A stretch of 37,042 bases of DNA from Motiliproteus sp036960405 (GTDB lineage: Bacteria; Pseudomonadota; Gammaproteobacteria; Pseudomonadales; Balneatricaceae): the NCBI GenBank assembly GCA_036960405.1, contig JBALWS010000031.1, positions 1 through 37,042 on the forward strand. Reading direction: 5' to 3'. A program made the position numbers and the translations under genes. Shown here piece after piece: positions 15,827 through 23,602 of this stretch. Positions within the stretch are counted from its first letter, which is position 1. Each line of letters opens with the position of its first letter. Below the pieces are notes generated by a model that worked only from the letters and a program-made list of their open reading frames with translations, ran no database searches and was not told the DNA's origin.

Positions 15827-17001
15827 TCGCGCTGCTCCGAAGAACTCGACTCGGCATCGCACTGGCGCTGCTGTTGGGATGTTCATCACAGATCGGTTTT
15901 AGCTTTGCCGCTGAGTCCGCTCGTTCGCAGCAGCAAACTCAAACGCAGCTAAAAAAGCTGCAAGCCGATATCAAGAAATTGGAAAAATCGCTGCGCTCGA
16001 CCAAGGGTGAGCGTACGAAGTTAACCCAAGCACTACGGCAGGCCGAAAAAGCGGGCGGCAATCTCAGTCGTCAGGTCGCAGCCAATAAGCGCAAGATCGG
16101 CCAGCAATCAAAAAAGATCGATGCCTTGCAGGTTGAGCGGCAGCAGTTGAACCAACGCCGAGACGCGCAGCTCGACGCCTTAGCGGATGAAATAGCCGCC
16201 GCCTACCGAACCGGCCGTCAGGACCAGTTACGGTTATTGCTCAACCAGCAGCAACCCGAACAGGTAGCGCGGATGCTGCGTTACCACCAGTATTTTAGTG
16301 AAGCCCGATCTGCCGTCGTGACCGAGGTCGAACAGACGCTGTCTCGTCTGGATCAGGTCGAACTTGAGTTGCAGCAAAGCCGTAAGCAGCTCAAAACCGA
16401 ACAGCGCCAGCTACAGACGCGCTCCCAGTCGCTAAAGCAGTCCCGTCAGCAACGCCAACAGGCACTGGCTGCGATCAAGCAGCAGGCTAGCAGCCAGAGT
16501 CAGTCATTGCAGCGGCTTAAAACCGATCAGCAGCGACTTAAACGGGTACTTGAGGAACTCCAGCAGACCCTGGCACTCAATGAATTAAAGGTAACCACTC
16601 AAGCGTTTGCTAAGCTCAAAGGCAAATTGCACTGGCCGACCCCCGCTACGCGAGTGGCGCAATCGTTCGGCGGGCGTAATTCTCAAGGGGTTCGGCGTGA
16701 TGGCATGTTGATTCGCGCGAGAATGGGCGATAGCGTCAAAGCGGTCCATAATGGCAGAGTGGTTTTCTCTGATTGGATGCGCGGTTACGGTATGTTGTTG
16801 ATCCTCGACCACGGTGATGGCTATATGAGCCTGTATGGACATAATCAGAGTCTGCTCAAGCAGGTGGGCGATTGGGTCGCAGCCAGCGAGCAGGTGGCCA
16901 CTGCCGGTGATAGTGGCGGGCAGAGTCAGACCGGGCTCTATTTTGCGATCCGTTATAAAGGCGAACCGATCAACCCGAAGGCCTGGCTCAAGCGAGGCTG
17001 A
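15823..17001 (+). CDS. envC: Murein hydrolase activator EnvC
   Basis: EnvC is a periplasmic activator of the AmiA/AmiB amidases at the division septum. It starts at GTG overlapping the gpmI stop. Residues 1-30 hold a signal sequence, about 35-260 a long Q/K/R-rich coiled coil, and 280-392 a LytM (M23) domain. The domain is degenerate in the EnvC manner: RRDGMLI replaces the HxGxD metal motif and LYFAIRYKG replaces LHFE, while YGH is kept, so it should activate rather than cut peptidoglycan. An odd feature is LLLGC at 16-20, which fits a lipobox and could make it a lipoprotein, unlike E. coli EnvC. Confidence 0.93.
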   Translation: MIALLRRTRLGIALALLLGCSSQIGFSFAAESARSQQQTQTQLKKLQADIKKLEKSLRSTKGERTKLTQALRQAEKAGGNLSRQVAANKRKIGQQSKKIDALQVERQQLNQRRDAQLDALADEIAAAYRTGRQDQLRLLLNQQQPEQVARMLRYHQYFSEARSAVVTEVEQTLSRLDQVELELQQSRKQLKTEQRQLQTRSQSLKQSRQQRQQALAAIKQQASSQSQSLQRLKTDQQRLKRVLEELQQTLALNELKVTTQAFAKLKGKLHWPTPATRVAQSFGGRNSQGVRRDGMLIRARMGDSVKAVHNGRVVFSDWMRGYGMLLILDHGDGYMSLYGHNQSLLKQVGDWVAASEQVATAGDSGGQSQTGLYFAIRYKGEPINPKAWLKRG

Positions 17002-17031
17002 TAATTTTCGAACAAGTCCGAAGGACGTTGT

Positions 17032-18333
17032 ATGAATCATGCATTGAAGAGATTGACCCTGTCGTTAGTGTTGAGCTTGGGGTTATGCCATGGCGTGTTG
17101 GCCGCTTCAGAAGAGACGCAGAAGCCGCCGCTGCCATTGGATGAGCTGCGCACCTTTGCCGAAGTCTTCGAGAGAATCAAAGGGGCTTACGTCGAGCCGG
17201 TCGAGGACAGCGTGCTGTTGGAAAACGCCATCAAGGGGATGCTAAGCGGGCTCGATCCGCATTCGGCTTACCTTGATCCCAAGGCGTTTAAGCACCTGCA
17301 GGTCAACACCAGTGGCGAGTTCGGCGGACTGGGAATCGAAGTGGGCATGGAGGGCGGCTTTATTCGGGTCGTGGCACCGATCGACGACACCCCGGCGCAA
17401 CGTGCAGGGGTTCAGTCTGGCGATATGATCATCAAACTGGACAAGCATCCGGTGCGGGGCATGGACTTGATGGACGCGGTCAATCAGATGCGCGGCAAGC
17501 CGGGCACCGACATCGTGCTGACAATTATGCGCGAAAACGAACCGCAACCGATGGAGCTGACTCTGACCCGTGCGGTGATCAAGGTGACCAGCGTAAAGAG
17601 TCGTCTGATCGATGACAGCGTCGGCTACATACGGATTTCGCAGTTTCAGGTCCATACCGGCGCGGACCTCAATAAAGCGATCGAAGCGTTACAGCAGCAA
17701 GCACCACTCAACGGTTTGGTGCTGGACCTGCGCAACAACCCTGGTGGCGTGTTGCAGGCGGCGGTAGAGACCAGCGATGCGTTTATGGATGAGGGGCTAA
17801 TTGTTTACACCAAGGGCCGGCTTGAGCAAGCCGAACTGCGCTACAGCGCTACCTCCAACAATGCCAGCGGTAAGTTACCGTTGGTGGTGCTGATCAACAG
17901 AGGCTCGGCCTCAGCCTCAGAGATTGTGGCGGGTGCGCTGCAGGACCATAAGCGTGGCGTGATCATGGGAACCCCTAGCTTTGGTAAAGGCTCGGTGCAA
18001 ACGGTCTTGCCGTTGACCAACGAGCGCGCGTTGAAATTGACCACTGCGCGCTACTTCACGCCTAACGGTCGGTCGATTCAGGCCGAAGGAATAGTCCCGG
18101 ATATCCATGTCGAACCCGCCAAACTGACCAAGGTCGAAACGCGTGAGCGGGTCAAAGAGGCTGACCTGGTCGGCCATCTGGGTAATGTTGATGACGTCAA
18201 GGAAAAAGCCCCCGAGAGCAATGGTCGCAGTAAAGAGGATAGCGATCTGCTGGAGGCCGATTACCAGCTCAACGAAGCGCTCAATCTGCTCAAAGCGCTG
18301 TCGATAGTGGTCAGGAACGATACCGCCGAATGA
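17032..18333 (+). CDS. ctpA: C-terminal processing protease, S41 family (CtpA)
   Basis: This 433-residue periplasmic serine protease has a signal peptide (cleavage about residue 25), a PDZ domain (about 90-180, with GGLGIEVGMEGGFIRVVAPIDDTPAQRAG) and the S41 catalytic domain. The Ser-Lys dyad is in GSASASEIVAGAL (Ser296) and PSFGKGSVQ (Lys319); LDLRNNPGG (232-240) is also conserved. Family members trim C-termini of envelope proteins and, in pseudomonads, degrade peptidoglycan endopeptidases with a TPR adaptor. It sits between envC and yibQ, 30 bp after envC, with AAGGA upstream of the ATG, consistent with a cell-wall remodelling operon. Confidence 0.95.
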   Translation: MNHALKRLTLSLVLSLGLCHGVLAASEETQKPPLPLDELRTFAEVFERIKGAYVEPVEDSVLLENAIKGMLSGLDPHSAYLDPKAFKHLQVNTSGEFGGLGIEVGMEGGFIRVVAPIDDTPAQRAGVQSGDMIIKLDKHPVRGMDLMDAVNQMRGKPGTDIVLTIMRENEPQPMELTLTRAVIKVTSVKSRLIDDSVGYIRISQFQVHTGADLNKAIEALQQQAPLNGLVLDLRNNPGGVLQAAVETSDAFMDEGLIVYTKGRLEQAELRYSATSNNASGKLPLVVLINRGSASASEIVAGALQDHKRGVIMGTPSFGKGSVQTVLPLTNERALKLTTARYFTPNGRSIQAEGIVPDIHVEPAKLTKVETRERVKEADLVGHLGNVDDVKEKAPESNGRSKEDSDLLEADYQLNEALNLLKALSIVVRNDTAE

Positions 18334-19133
18334 TCCGAAGTGGTATTGGGTATGGGCTGTTCTGGCTGGCCAGCTTAGCTGGCGGGTTAACGCAGGCTGC
18401 CGCGGTCAGCGATGCGGTCGAGCAGCCGGCCATCGTGGTAATTATCGATGATGTCGGCGATAACCTGAATCGTGGCGCGGCGGCGGTGGCGCTACCGGGG
18501 CCGGTAACCTACGCATTTTTACCGCACAGCCCGTTTGGGCCTCAGTTGGCCAAGCGTGCTTACCGCAGCGGTAAAGACGTTATCTTGCACGCACCGATGC
18601 AAAATACCCATGATCGCCCCCTAGGTCCCGGCGCATTGACGACCGACCTGGACCGCGATCAGTTTACCCGTGTGCTCAGTGGCGATGTCGACAACGTGCC
18701 CCATGTACAGGGGCTCAATAATCATATGGGCAGCCTGCTGACTACGCTGGAACCGCAGATGAGTTGGGTGATGGACCTGGCCCGCCAGCGTGGGCTGTTT
18801 TTTGTCGATAGCCGTACCACCGCTGACAGTATTGCCTGGAAAGTGGCGCAGCAGTATGGCATCCCCAATCTGCAGCGCGATGTATTTTTGGACCACGAAC
18901 AGACCACCGAGTTTGTCCATCAGCAGTTTCTCCGCACCATCGCTATCGCCCGCCGACACGGTAGCGCGGTGGCGATCGGTCACCCCTATCCGGTGACGGT
19001 GGAGTATTTGCGTTTGGCGTTGCCGCTACTCGACGAGCAGGGAATTCGGTTGGTGACCGCGTCGGCGTTGATCATGGAGCGGCAAGATCGGCTCCGGCTG
19101 GCCCAGGTGCAAAGTCTGTCGCCACTGCAGTAA
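18330..19133 (+). CDS. yibQ: Divergent polysaccharide deacetylase family protein (YibQ)
   Basis: This 267-residue protein has an N-terminal signal (GLFWLASLAGGLTQAAA) and the divergent polysaccharide deacetylase fold (formerly DUF610). Typical segments are VVIIDDVGDNLNRG (35-48), VTYAFLPHSPFG, VILHAPMQNT, GLNNHMGSLLT, FFVDSRTTADSIAW, VFLDHEQT and AIGHPYPVT. The conserved Asp and His could bind a metal, but no activity is established for YibQ. The ATG overlaps the ctpA stop (ATGA), and the envC-ctpA-yibQ order points to peptidoglycan or envelope maturation. It ends 7 bp from the convergent chemoreceptor gene. Confidence 0.92.
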   Translation: MIRSGIGYGLFWLASLAGGLTQAAAVSDAVEQPAIVVIIDDVGDNLNRGAAAVALPGPVTYAFLPHSPFGPQLAKRAYRSGKDVILHAPMQNTHDRPLGPGALTTDLDRDQFTRVLSGDVDNVPHVQGLNNHMGSLLTTLEPQMSWVMDLARQRGLFFVDSRTTADSIAWKVAQQYGIPNLQRDVFLDHEQTTEFVHQQFLRTIAIARRHGSAVAIGHPYPVTVEYLRLALPLLDEQGIRLVTASALIMERQDRLRLAQVQSLSPLQ

Positions 19134-19140
19134 CCGCGTT

Positions 19141-20343
19141 TTACGGTTTGATCAGCTCAAACCGGCTCAGCTGCTGCTCGACATCTTGCGCCAGTTTTTG
19201 CACCTCATCACAGCCTTGACGGGTACTGAGCGTTTCATCGGCGGTTTGTTGCGATAGCTGGTTGAGTCGCTCTACATTGCCCGACACCTCTATCGTGACA
19301 CTACTTTGCTGTTCGGCGGCCATTGCGATCTGCTGATTCATCTGGCGGATACTGCCCGCAGCGGCGGTGATCTGGTCGAGCGCGCTGGCCGCGTCGTTAG
19401 TTTGCGCCGCAACCTGACCGGCTTGCTGCTGAACCTCGGACATGGTGCTGACGGCACTGTTAGCGCCGCGTTGCAGCAGTTCGATCGAGGCTGCAATCTC
19501 TGCGGTAGATTGCTGGGTACGCTGGGCCAGCGATCGAACCTCGTCTGCCACGACCGCAAAGCCCCGTCCGGATTCGCCTGCGCGGGCTGCTTCGATGGCG
19601 GCATTGAGCGCCAGCAGGTTGGTCTGTTCGGCGATGGTATGGATCACATCCAGCACCGAGCCGATCGATTGGGTCTGACTCTGCAGGGATTCGATTTCGG
19701 TCATCGAGTGGTCGACCCTGCTGGTAAGCTGGTTGATCCCTGCTGCCGCGTCGGTGACCAGTTGGTTGCCTTGTTGGGAGTGGTTATCGGCTTGGTGAGC
19801 ACTGGCGGAGGCTTGTTCGGCATGGGTGGTCATCGCTTGTACCGTTTGCGATAGCTGGTGTATCGCGGTGGCGAGCTGTGCCAGCTCCTGTTGCTGCTGT
19901 TTGGCCATCTGGTTGCTGCGGTCGCTGTTGCCGGTCATCGCTTGGGCGTGCTCAGACAGCCGATCCATCTCGTCGCAGACGATGACCAAGGTTTCGTTTA
20001 GGCCGCTGGTAAAACGGTTGATATGGTCCGAGACATTGCCCAGCTCATCCTGCCGCTGGACCGTTATCGAGGCCGTTAATTTCCCCTGTTCGGTCTGTTC
20101 GAGGTTGCTAAGAATGCGATCAATAGGCTGGCTGATGGTAGACAGCACCCACCATAGCGAGGCGCCGATAACAGCCAGGGTGAGGCCAATCAGGAGTAGA
20201 TTTACAACAGCACTGGCGTGGTCGGAGGAGTCGTTAAGTTGTTGATTGAGGCCATCGATAACGGAGATGTTGTAGAGACCGGTCAGGGTTGCCAGCAGAG
20301 CCAATAGGGTAAAGCTTAAGATCAATTTTTGGCGAATAGACAT
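19141..20343 (-). CDS. Methyl-accepting chemotaxis protein lacking a periplasmic sensor domain
   Basis: This 400-residue chemoreceptor has TM1 (about 7-29), a periplasmic loop of only about 20 residues (DGLNQQLNDSSDHASAVVN), TM2 (about 48-68), a HAMP domain (about 68-125) and a full signalling domain with the tip TIAEQTNLLALNAAIEAARAG. A usual receptor has 120-250 residues between the helices, so a ligand domain is absent. It may sense through the membrane, HAMP or a partner protein. The ATG at 20343 has AGGA upstream. It is tail-to-tail with yibQ and downstream of a thioesterase gene on the same strand, 66 bp away. Confidence 0.92.
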   Translation of the reverse strand: MSIRQKLILSFTLLALLATLTGLYNISVIDGLNQQLNDSSDHASAVVNLLLIGLTLAVIGASLWWVLSTISQPIDRILSNLEQTEQGKLTASITVQRQDELGNVSDHINRFTSGLNETLVIVCDEMDRLSEHAQAMTGNSDRSNQMAKQQQQELAQLATAIHQLSQTVQAMTTHAEQASASAHQADNHSQQGNQLVTDAAAGINQLTSRVDHSMTEIESLQSQTQSIGSVLDVIHTIAEQTNLLALNAAIEAARAGESGRGFAVVADEVRSLAQRTQQSTAEIAASIELLQRGANSAVSTMSEVQQQAGQVAAQTNDAASALDQITAAAGSIRQMNQQIAMAAEQQSSVTIEVSGNVERLNQLSQQTADETLSTRQGCDEVQKLAQDVEQQLSRFELIKP

Positions 20344-20409
20344 TGGCAGAGTCCTGTCGGTATTGGAGGCAGCATACTCAGCAAATTATCGATCTAGATA
20401 AGGAACTTG

Positions 20410-20802
20410 TCACTCAGGCAATGGGCGAATACGACCATTGCCATCCAGCGCTACCTGGACGGTTTCTGCTTCGGTGATTTTGCGGAAGCCCGAACCATCC
20501 GAGCAGCGGCCCCAGACTTCGATCTGGATGCTGATCGAGCTGTTGCCGGTCTCTTTGATCCGGGTATAAAAACTTAACAGGGTGCCGATCAATACCGGCG
20601 ACATAAAGTCGATCGGGCCAATCGAGACCGTGGCGATTCGACCATGGGCGATCTGAGCGGCACGGGTCTCGGCGGCGGCGACGATCTGAGAGGATAGCCA
20701 GCCGCCATCGATATCACCAAATGCATTGGTATCGTGGCGAGTGGCGGGTAGTTGTAGGGTTAACATCCCTTCGGGAGCGGGTCTGATTTCTGGTTCGTTC
20801 AT
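20410..20802 (-). CDS. Acyl-CoA thioesterase, hotdog fold (YciA-like)
   Basis: This 130-residue enzyme probably hydrolyses acyl-CoA to free acid and CoA. It matches the YciA pattern: LPATRHDTNAFGDIDGGWLSSQ (19-40, with the catalytic Asp in GDIDGGW), an AHGRIATVSIGPIDFMSPV strand and the SSISIQIEVWGRC segment. E. coli YciA acts on a wide range of short to long acyl-CoAs as a hexamer. Length is typical. The gene lies upstream of the sensorless chemoreceptor with no obvious functional link. The ribosome site is weak (GAAGAA). Confidence 0.88.
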   Translation of the reverse strand: MNEPEIRPAPEGMLTLQLPATRHDTNAFGDIDGGWLSSQIVAAAETRAAQIAHGRIATVSIGPIDFMSPVLIGTLLSFYTRIKETGNSSISIQIEVWGRCSDGSGFRKITEAETVQVALDGNGRIRPLPE

Positions 20803-20899
20803 TATTGTTCTTCTTCAAACGTCGACGATTAGCTGATTATTGGTGGCGATCATAGCACAAAGCGTTGCTGGTAATGCGACCAAAGTCGCAAGTGGGTTT

Positions 20900-21133
20900 T
20901 CAGGACTTATAGCAATACGACTCGGTTGAGCTGAGTGAGGCGATGTCATCAACATCGATGAATCTGATGGCTTCATGATTCGCATTCCTGAAATCTACTA
21001 GCGCGCGGTGACAATCTGTATAACGCGATCTGTTACCGATCTTTACGGTAGTTGAGTCATCAGCCGCTATCTTTCCAGTATGATCGAATAGTATGTAGCT
21101 ACCATCTTCTGCTAGCTTAATTTGAACCGGCAT
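20900..21133 (-). CDS. Small protein of unknown function (77 aa)
   Basis: The 77-residue product begins MPVQIKLAEDGSYILFDHTG and ends in SYCYKS, with predicted beta strands in the first half and a helix (HRALVDFRNANHEAIRF). No family is recognised; the start resembles the first strands of small STAS-like or regulatory proteins, but this is weak. It has a good ribosome site (AAAGGGGA, 3-4 nt before ATG). The base composition is lower in GC than the neighbours. It follows the 97-residue gene by 28 bp, so the two are probably cotranscribed. Confidence 0.6.
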   Translation of the reverse strand: MPVQIKLAEDGSYILFDHTGKIAADDSTTVKIGNRSRYTDCHRALVDFRNANHEAIRFIDVDDIASLSSTESYCYKS

Positions 21134-21161
21134 AAGTCCCCTTTGCTGTCATCACAGAAAA

Positions 21162-21455
21162 TCACAGTTTCAGTTCAATATTTTTTCTAATGATATCCAG
21201 CGAATCATGAAAAGCTTGGATGTCACCTAAGTCCTGCTCTACTTTATGAAGTGAATCAAGCAGCGAAGTTTTCGTAGACGTTGAAGATAGATATATGTCG
21301 ATCAAGCCATCTAAGCGTGATGTAAACAGTGCGCATAAATTCAATGGAACCCCAGAGCTGCTGTGCTTGGCGTACTGATCAATCAAGAACTGGTTTTTGT
21401 AGTGAATGTCAGAGAGATCATTAATGATCTCTTCATCGAACAACTTTGAAAGCAT
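21162..21455 (-). CDS. Small helical protein of unknown function (97 aa)
   Basis: The 97-residue product is rich in D, L, S and I and is predicted to be mostly helical, with no signal peptide or membrane segment. It begins MLSKLFDEEIINDLSDIHYK and ends in a long amphipathic helix (LHKVEQDLGDIQAFHDSLDIIRKNIELKL). No family is recognised. AAGGA lies 8-9 nt before the ATG. It is lower in GC than the flanking genes. Together with the 77-residue gene it forms a two-gene unit of unknown role, possibly acquired; a toxin-antitoxin or immunity pair cannot be excluded but is not supported by any motif. Confidence 0.6.
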   Translation of the reverse strand: MLSKLFDEEIINDLSDIHYKNQFLIDQYAKHSSSGVPLNLCALFTSRLDGLIDIYLSSTSTKTSLLDSLHKVEQDLGDIQAFHDSLDIIRKNIELKL

Positions 21456-21760
21456 TGCGTTGTTCCTTAAAGCAGGTACTTAGAAGTAGTTGAATTAGAG
21501 TTCAGCTTTAAAGTAGACGTGCATTGTTATATGTCAATTGTTGAGCGATATATGCTTTGGTGCTAAGCAAGGAAAGGCTGATATAGCGAGGTTAAAGGGA
21601 GGTATCTTTGAGGCAGCTACGCACCCGAAGCAGGTAGGTCCGCTCCAGCAACTGACTTCAAAGCAGACAGCTAGAGCTGACAACCCAAAGTGAAGCCGCA
21701 CTCTAGGGATCAGTAACCGCAACTCCCCCCCCCCCTTAATACGCGATCATTTGTAAACCG
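21456..21760. other. Intergenic region upstream of pstS with an 11-C tract
   Basis: About 300 bp hold no supportable gene; a minus-strand frame at 21534-21722 lacks a ribosome site and looks random. The stretch is AT-rich at 21456-21560, then mixed. A run of 11 C lies at 21725-21735, 25 bp upstream of the pstS Pho box, and is prone to slippage. Confidence 0.6.
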
Positions 21761-21794
21761 CTTTCACAGAAGTGTCACAAAGGTTGCTTATAGT
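21761..21794 (+). promoter_or_regulatory. Pho box and promoter of pstS
   Basis: CTTTCAC (21761-21767) and GTGTCAC (21772-21778) are two PhoB half-sites with 11-bp periodicity (consensus CTGTCAT). Ten bp further lies the -10 element TATAGT (21789-21794), so the Pho box replaces the -35. Start of transcription is predicted near 21801, giving a leader of about 35 nt with a GGAAG ribosome site. Confidence 0.85.
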
Positions 21795-21835
21795 GAATTT
21801 CAGATATGACTGACAACACTTAATGGAAGCACGCA

Positions 21836-22849
21836 ATGAAAACCATCAAGCAATCAATCAAAACTAAAAAATGGCTGGCCGCTGTAACCCTTGCTACTAC
21901 CGGTTTGACTGCCGGTGTTCAGGCTGCGGATCTGCTTGATCCTAAGCTGCCAACTTACACTAAGACCAGTGGTGTTTCGGGTAATCTATCCAGTGTTGGT
22001 TCTGACACGCTGGCGAATCTGATGACGTTGTGGGCTGAATCGTTTAAGCGTCACTACCCTAACGTCAATGTGCAGATTCAGGCTGCGGGTTCCTCCACTG
22101 CGCCACCAGCGTTGACCGAAGGTACATCCAATATGGGGCCGATGAGCCGCAAGATGAAAGACAAGGAGTTGGAGTCGTTTGAGAAGCGTTACGGCTACAA
22201 GCCTACCGCCATTCCGGTAGCGATCGATGCGCTGGCGGTATTCGTCCATAAGGACAACCCGATCAAGGGGATGAGCATTGCCGACGTCGACGCGGTTTTT
22301 TCCAGCACCCGTAAGTGTGGCGCTGCGCGGGATGCAACGAGCTGGAGCGATCTGGGCGTAGGTGGCAATCTGGGTAAACAGAGCATTCAGATTTACGGAC
22401 GTAACTCGGTCTCGGGTACTTATGGCTACTTCAAGAAGAAGGCGCTGTGTAAGGGTGACTACAGGAGTAACGTTAACGAGCAGCCGGGGTCGGCCTCCGT
22501 CGTACAATCGGTCTCGACCTCGCTGAATGGTATCGGTTATTCCGGTATCGGCTACAAAACTTCCAGTGTTCGAGCGATCCCGCTGAGTAAGAAGGGCGGC
22601 GATTACGTCGAAGCCACGCCCGAGATGGCGGTGAGCGGCAAGTATCCGCTATCGCGCTTCTTGTACGTTTACGTCAACAAAGCGCCGAACAAGCCGCTGT
22701 CGCCACTCGATCGTGAGTTCATCAAGATGGTGATGTCGAAGTCTGGTCAGCAAGTGGTAGTCAAAGATGGCTATATCCCGCTTCCGAGCAATGTGGTTGA
22801 GAAAACTCTGGCTAGCATCGGTGTAGAGGTGGCGCTGGCTGCCCAGTAA
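21836..22849 (+). CDS. pstS: Periplasmic phosphate-binding protein PstS
   Basis: PstS captures inorganic phosphate for the PstCAB importer. The 337-residue precursor has a signal peptide (cleavage about residue 30, GVQA|AD). The mature protein has the PstS phosphate-binding pattern: SSVGSDTLANLM, QAAGSSTAPPALTEG with the Ser/Thr anion cradle, MGPMSRKMKD, and YGRNSVSGTYGYFK. It is the pseudomonad-type PstS rather than the short E. coli type. The ATG has GGAAG upstream. It is preceded by a Pho box and followed by a strong terminator, so pstS forms its own unit, allowing high expression on phosphate starvation. Confidence 0.97.
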   Translation: MKTIKQSIKTKKWLAAVTLATTGLTAGVQAADLLDPKLPTYTKTSGVSGNLSSVGSDTLANLMTLWAESFKRHYPNVNVQIQAAGSSTAPPALTEGTSNMGPMSRKMKDKELESFEKRYGYKPTAIPVAIDALAVFVHKDNPIKGMSIADVDAVFSSTRKCGAARDATSWSDLGVGGNLGKQSIQIYGRNSVSGTYGYFKKKALCKGDYRSNVNEQPGSASVVQSVSTSLNGIGYSGIGYKTSSVRAIPLSKKGGDYVEATPEMAVSGKYPLSRFLYVYVNKAPNKPLSPLDREFIKMVMSKSGQQVVVKDGYIPLPSNVVEKTLASIGVEVALAAQ

Positions 22850-22858
22850 TTCCAAGTT

Positions 22859-22880
22859 TAGGCGTCCGAAAGGGCGCCTA
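22859..22880 (+). promoter_or_regulatory. mRNA 3' hairpin after pstS
   Basis: TAGGCGTCC (22859-22867) pairs with GGGCGCCTA (22872-22880) around a GAAA tetraloop, 9 bp with one T-G pair. No T tract follows, so it may stabilise the abundant pstS mRNA or cause partial termination ahead of the strong terminator at 22900. Confidence 0.5.
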
Positions 22881-22899
22881 GATCAAGGACGATACCCCA

Positions 22900-22924
22900 G
22901 GGAAGCAGGATGCTTCCCTTTTTT
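22900..22924 (+). terminator. Strong intrinsic terminator of pstS
   Basis: GGGAAGCA (22900-22907) pairs with TGCTTCCC (22911-22918) around a GGA loop and is followed by six T (22919-22924). Confidence 0.9.
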
Positions 22925-23013
22925 AGTGCTGCTCCTTGCCACAATAACTCCCTTTCGTATCGCTTTTATCAGCTATCTTTGTTGTTACTCACCAGCAAAG
23001 GAAAGGGCTCAAC

Positions 23014-23466
23014 ATGAATAGGTTTGGACTGGCTTGCATCGCAATGATCGTTTTCTCATCTGCTGCACTGGCAGAAAATGGTCTGATAAGTATCCAGAGC
23101 GCTCACGATGTAAAGACTACGGCTGATCGGCTCGAAAGCAGTTTAACCAGCAAAGGGATGACACTGTTTAACCGAATTGACCATGCTGCAGCAGCGCGTA
23201 AGGTGGATAAAACGTTGCGACCCACGGAGCTGGTACTGTTTGGTAATCCTAAGGTGGGTACCCCGTTGATGCAGTGCGGCCAGAGTGTGGCGATTGAACT
23301 GCCTCTTAAAGCGCTTATCTATGAAGATGAGTCTGGCCAGGTATGGCTGGCCTACAACGATCCGGTCTACTTGGCCAGACGCCATAGTATTACCGGCTGC
23401 ATTGAGGTGATTCGCAAGATGAGCGGTGCGTTGGGTAACTTTGCCAAGCAAGCCACGATGCCATGA
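23014..23466 (+). CDS. Exported DUF302 protein
   Basis: This 150-residue protein has a signal peptide (FGLACIAMIVFSSAALA, cleavage about residue 20) and a DUF302 domain: TTADRLESSLTSKGMTLFNRIDHAAAARKV, LVLFGNPKVGTPLMQC and IELPLKALIYEDESGQVWLAYNDP. This fold is found in periplasmic proteins of unknown role, often with metal or redox genes. Cys residues in PLMQC and TGC could form a disulfide or bind metal. It lies between the pstS terminator and the pstC Pho box and has no Pho box of its own, so it is probably an independent transcription unit inserted into the phosphate cluster. Confidence 0.88.
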   Translation: MNRFGLACIAMIVFSSAALAENGLISIQSAHDVKTTADRLESSLTSKGMTLFNRIDHAAAARKVDKTLRPTELVLFGNPKVGTPLMQCGQSVAIELPLKALIYEDESGQVWLAYNDPVYLARRHSITGCIEVIRKMSGALGNFAKQATMP

Positions 23467-23562
23467 GTCGTCTTCTTTCCTTTGTTGCTCAGTAGAGTGT
23501 CGGCTAGAGCCTGCTATTAGTTAACATAACGTGTCGCCATTCGGTGACGACTTTGTGACAAC

Positions 23563-23596
23563 CTGTAACAATTCTGTCATACCCGCTGGTTAGGCT
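23563..23596 (+). promoter_or_regulatory. Pho box and promoter of the pstCAB-phoU operon
   Basis: CTGTAAC (23563-23569) and CTGTCAT (23574-23580) are PhoB half-sites 11 bp apart, and a further partial site TGTGAC lies at 23554-23559. Ten bp after the Pho box is the -10-like TAGGCT (23591-23596). The predicted start of transcription falls at about 23603, on the first base of the pstC ATG. Confidence 0.8.
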
Positions 23597-23602
23597 AGCG
23601 GT

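Noticed and set aside
21151..21167. Two CTGTGAT copies (minus strand) upstream of the 77-aa gene as a fourth Pho box
   Set aside because: The period is 10 bp instead of 11, the T-G-A variant is poor, and there is no -10 element at the spacing seen in the three real boxes.
21534..21722. Minus-strand ORF of 62 codons upstream of pstS
   Set aside because: No ribosome site, Cys/Pro/Ser-rich random-looking composition, and no recognisable family.
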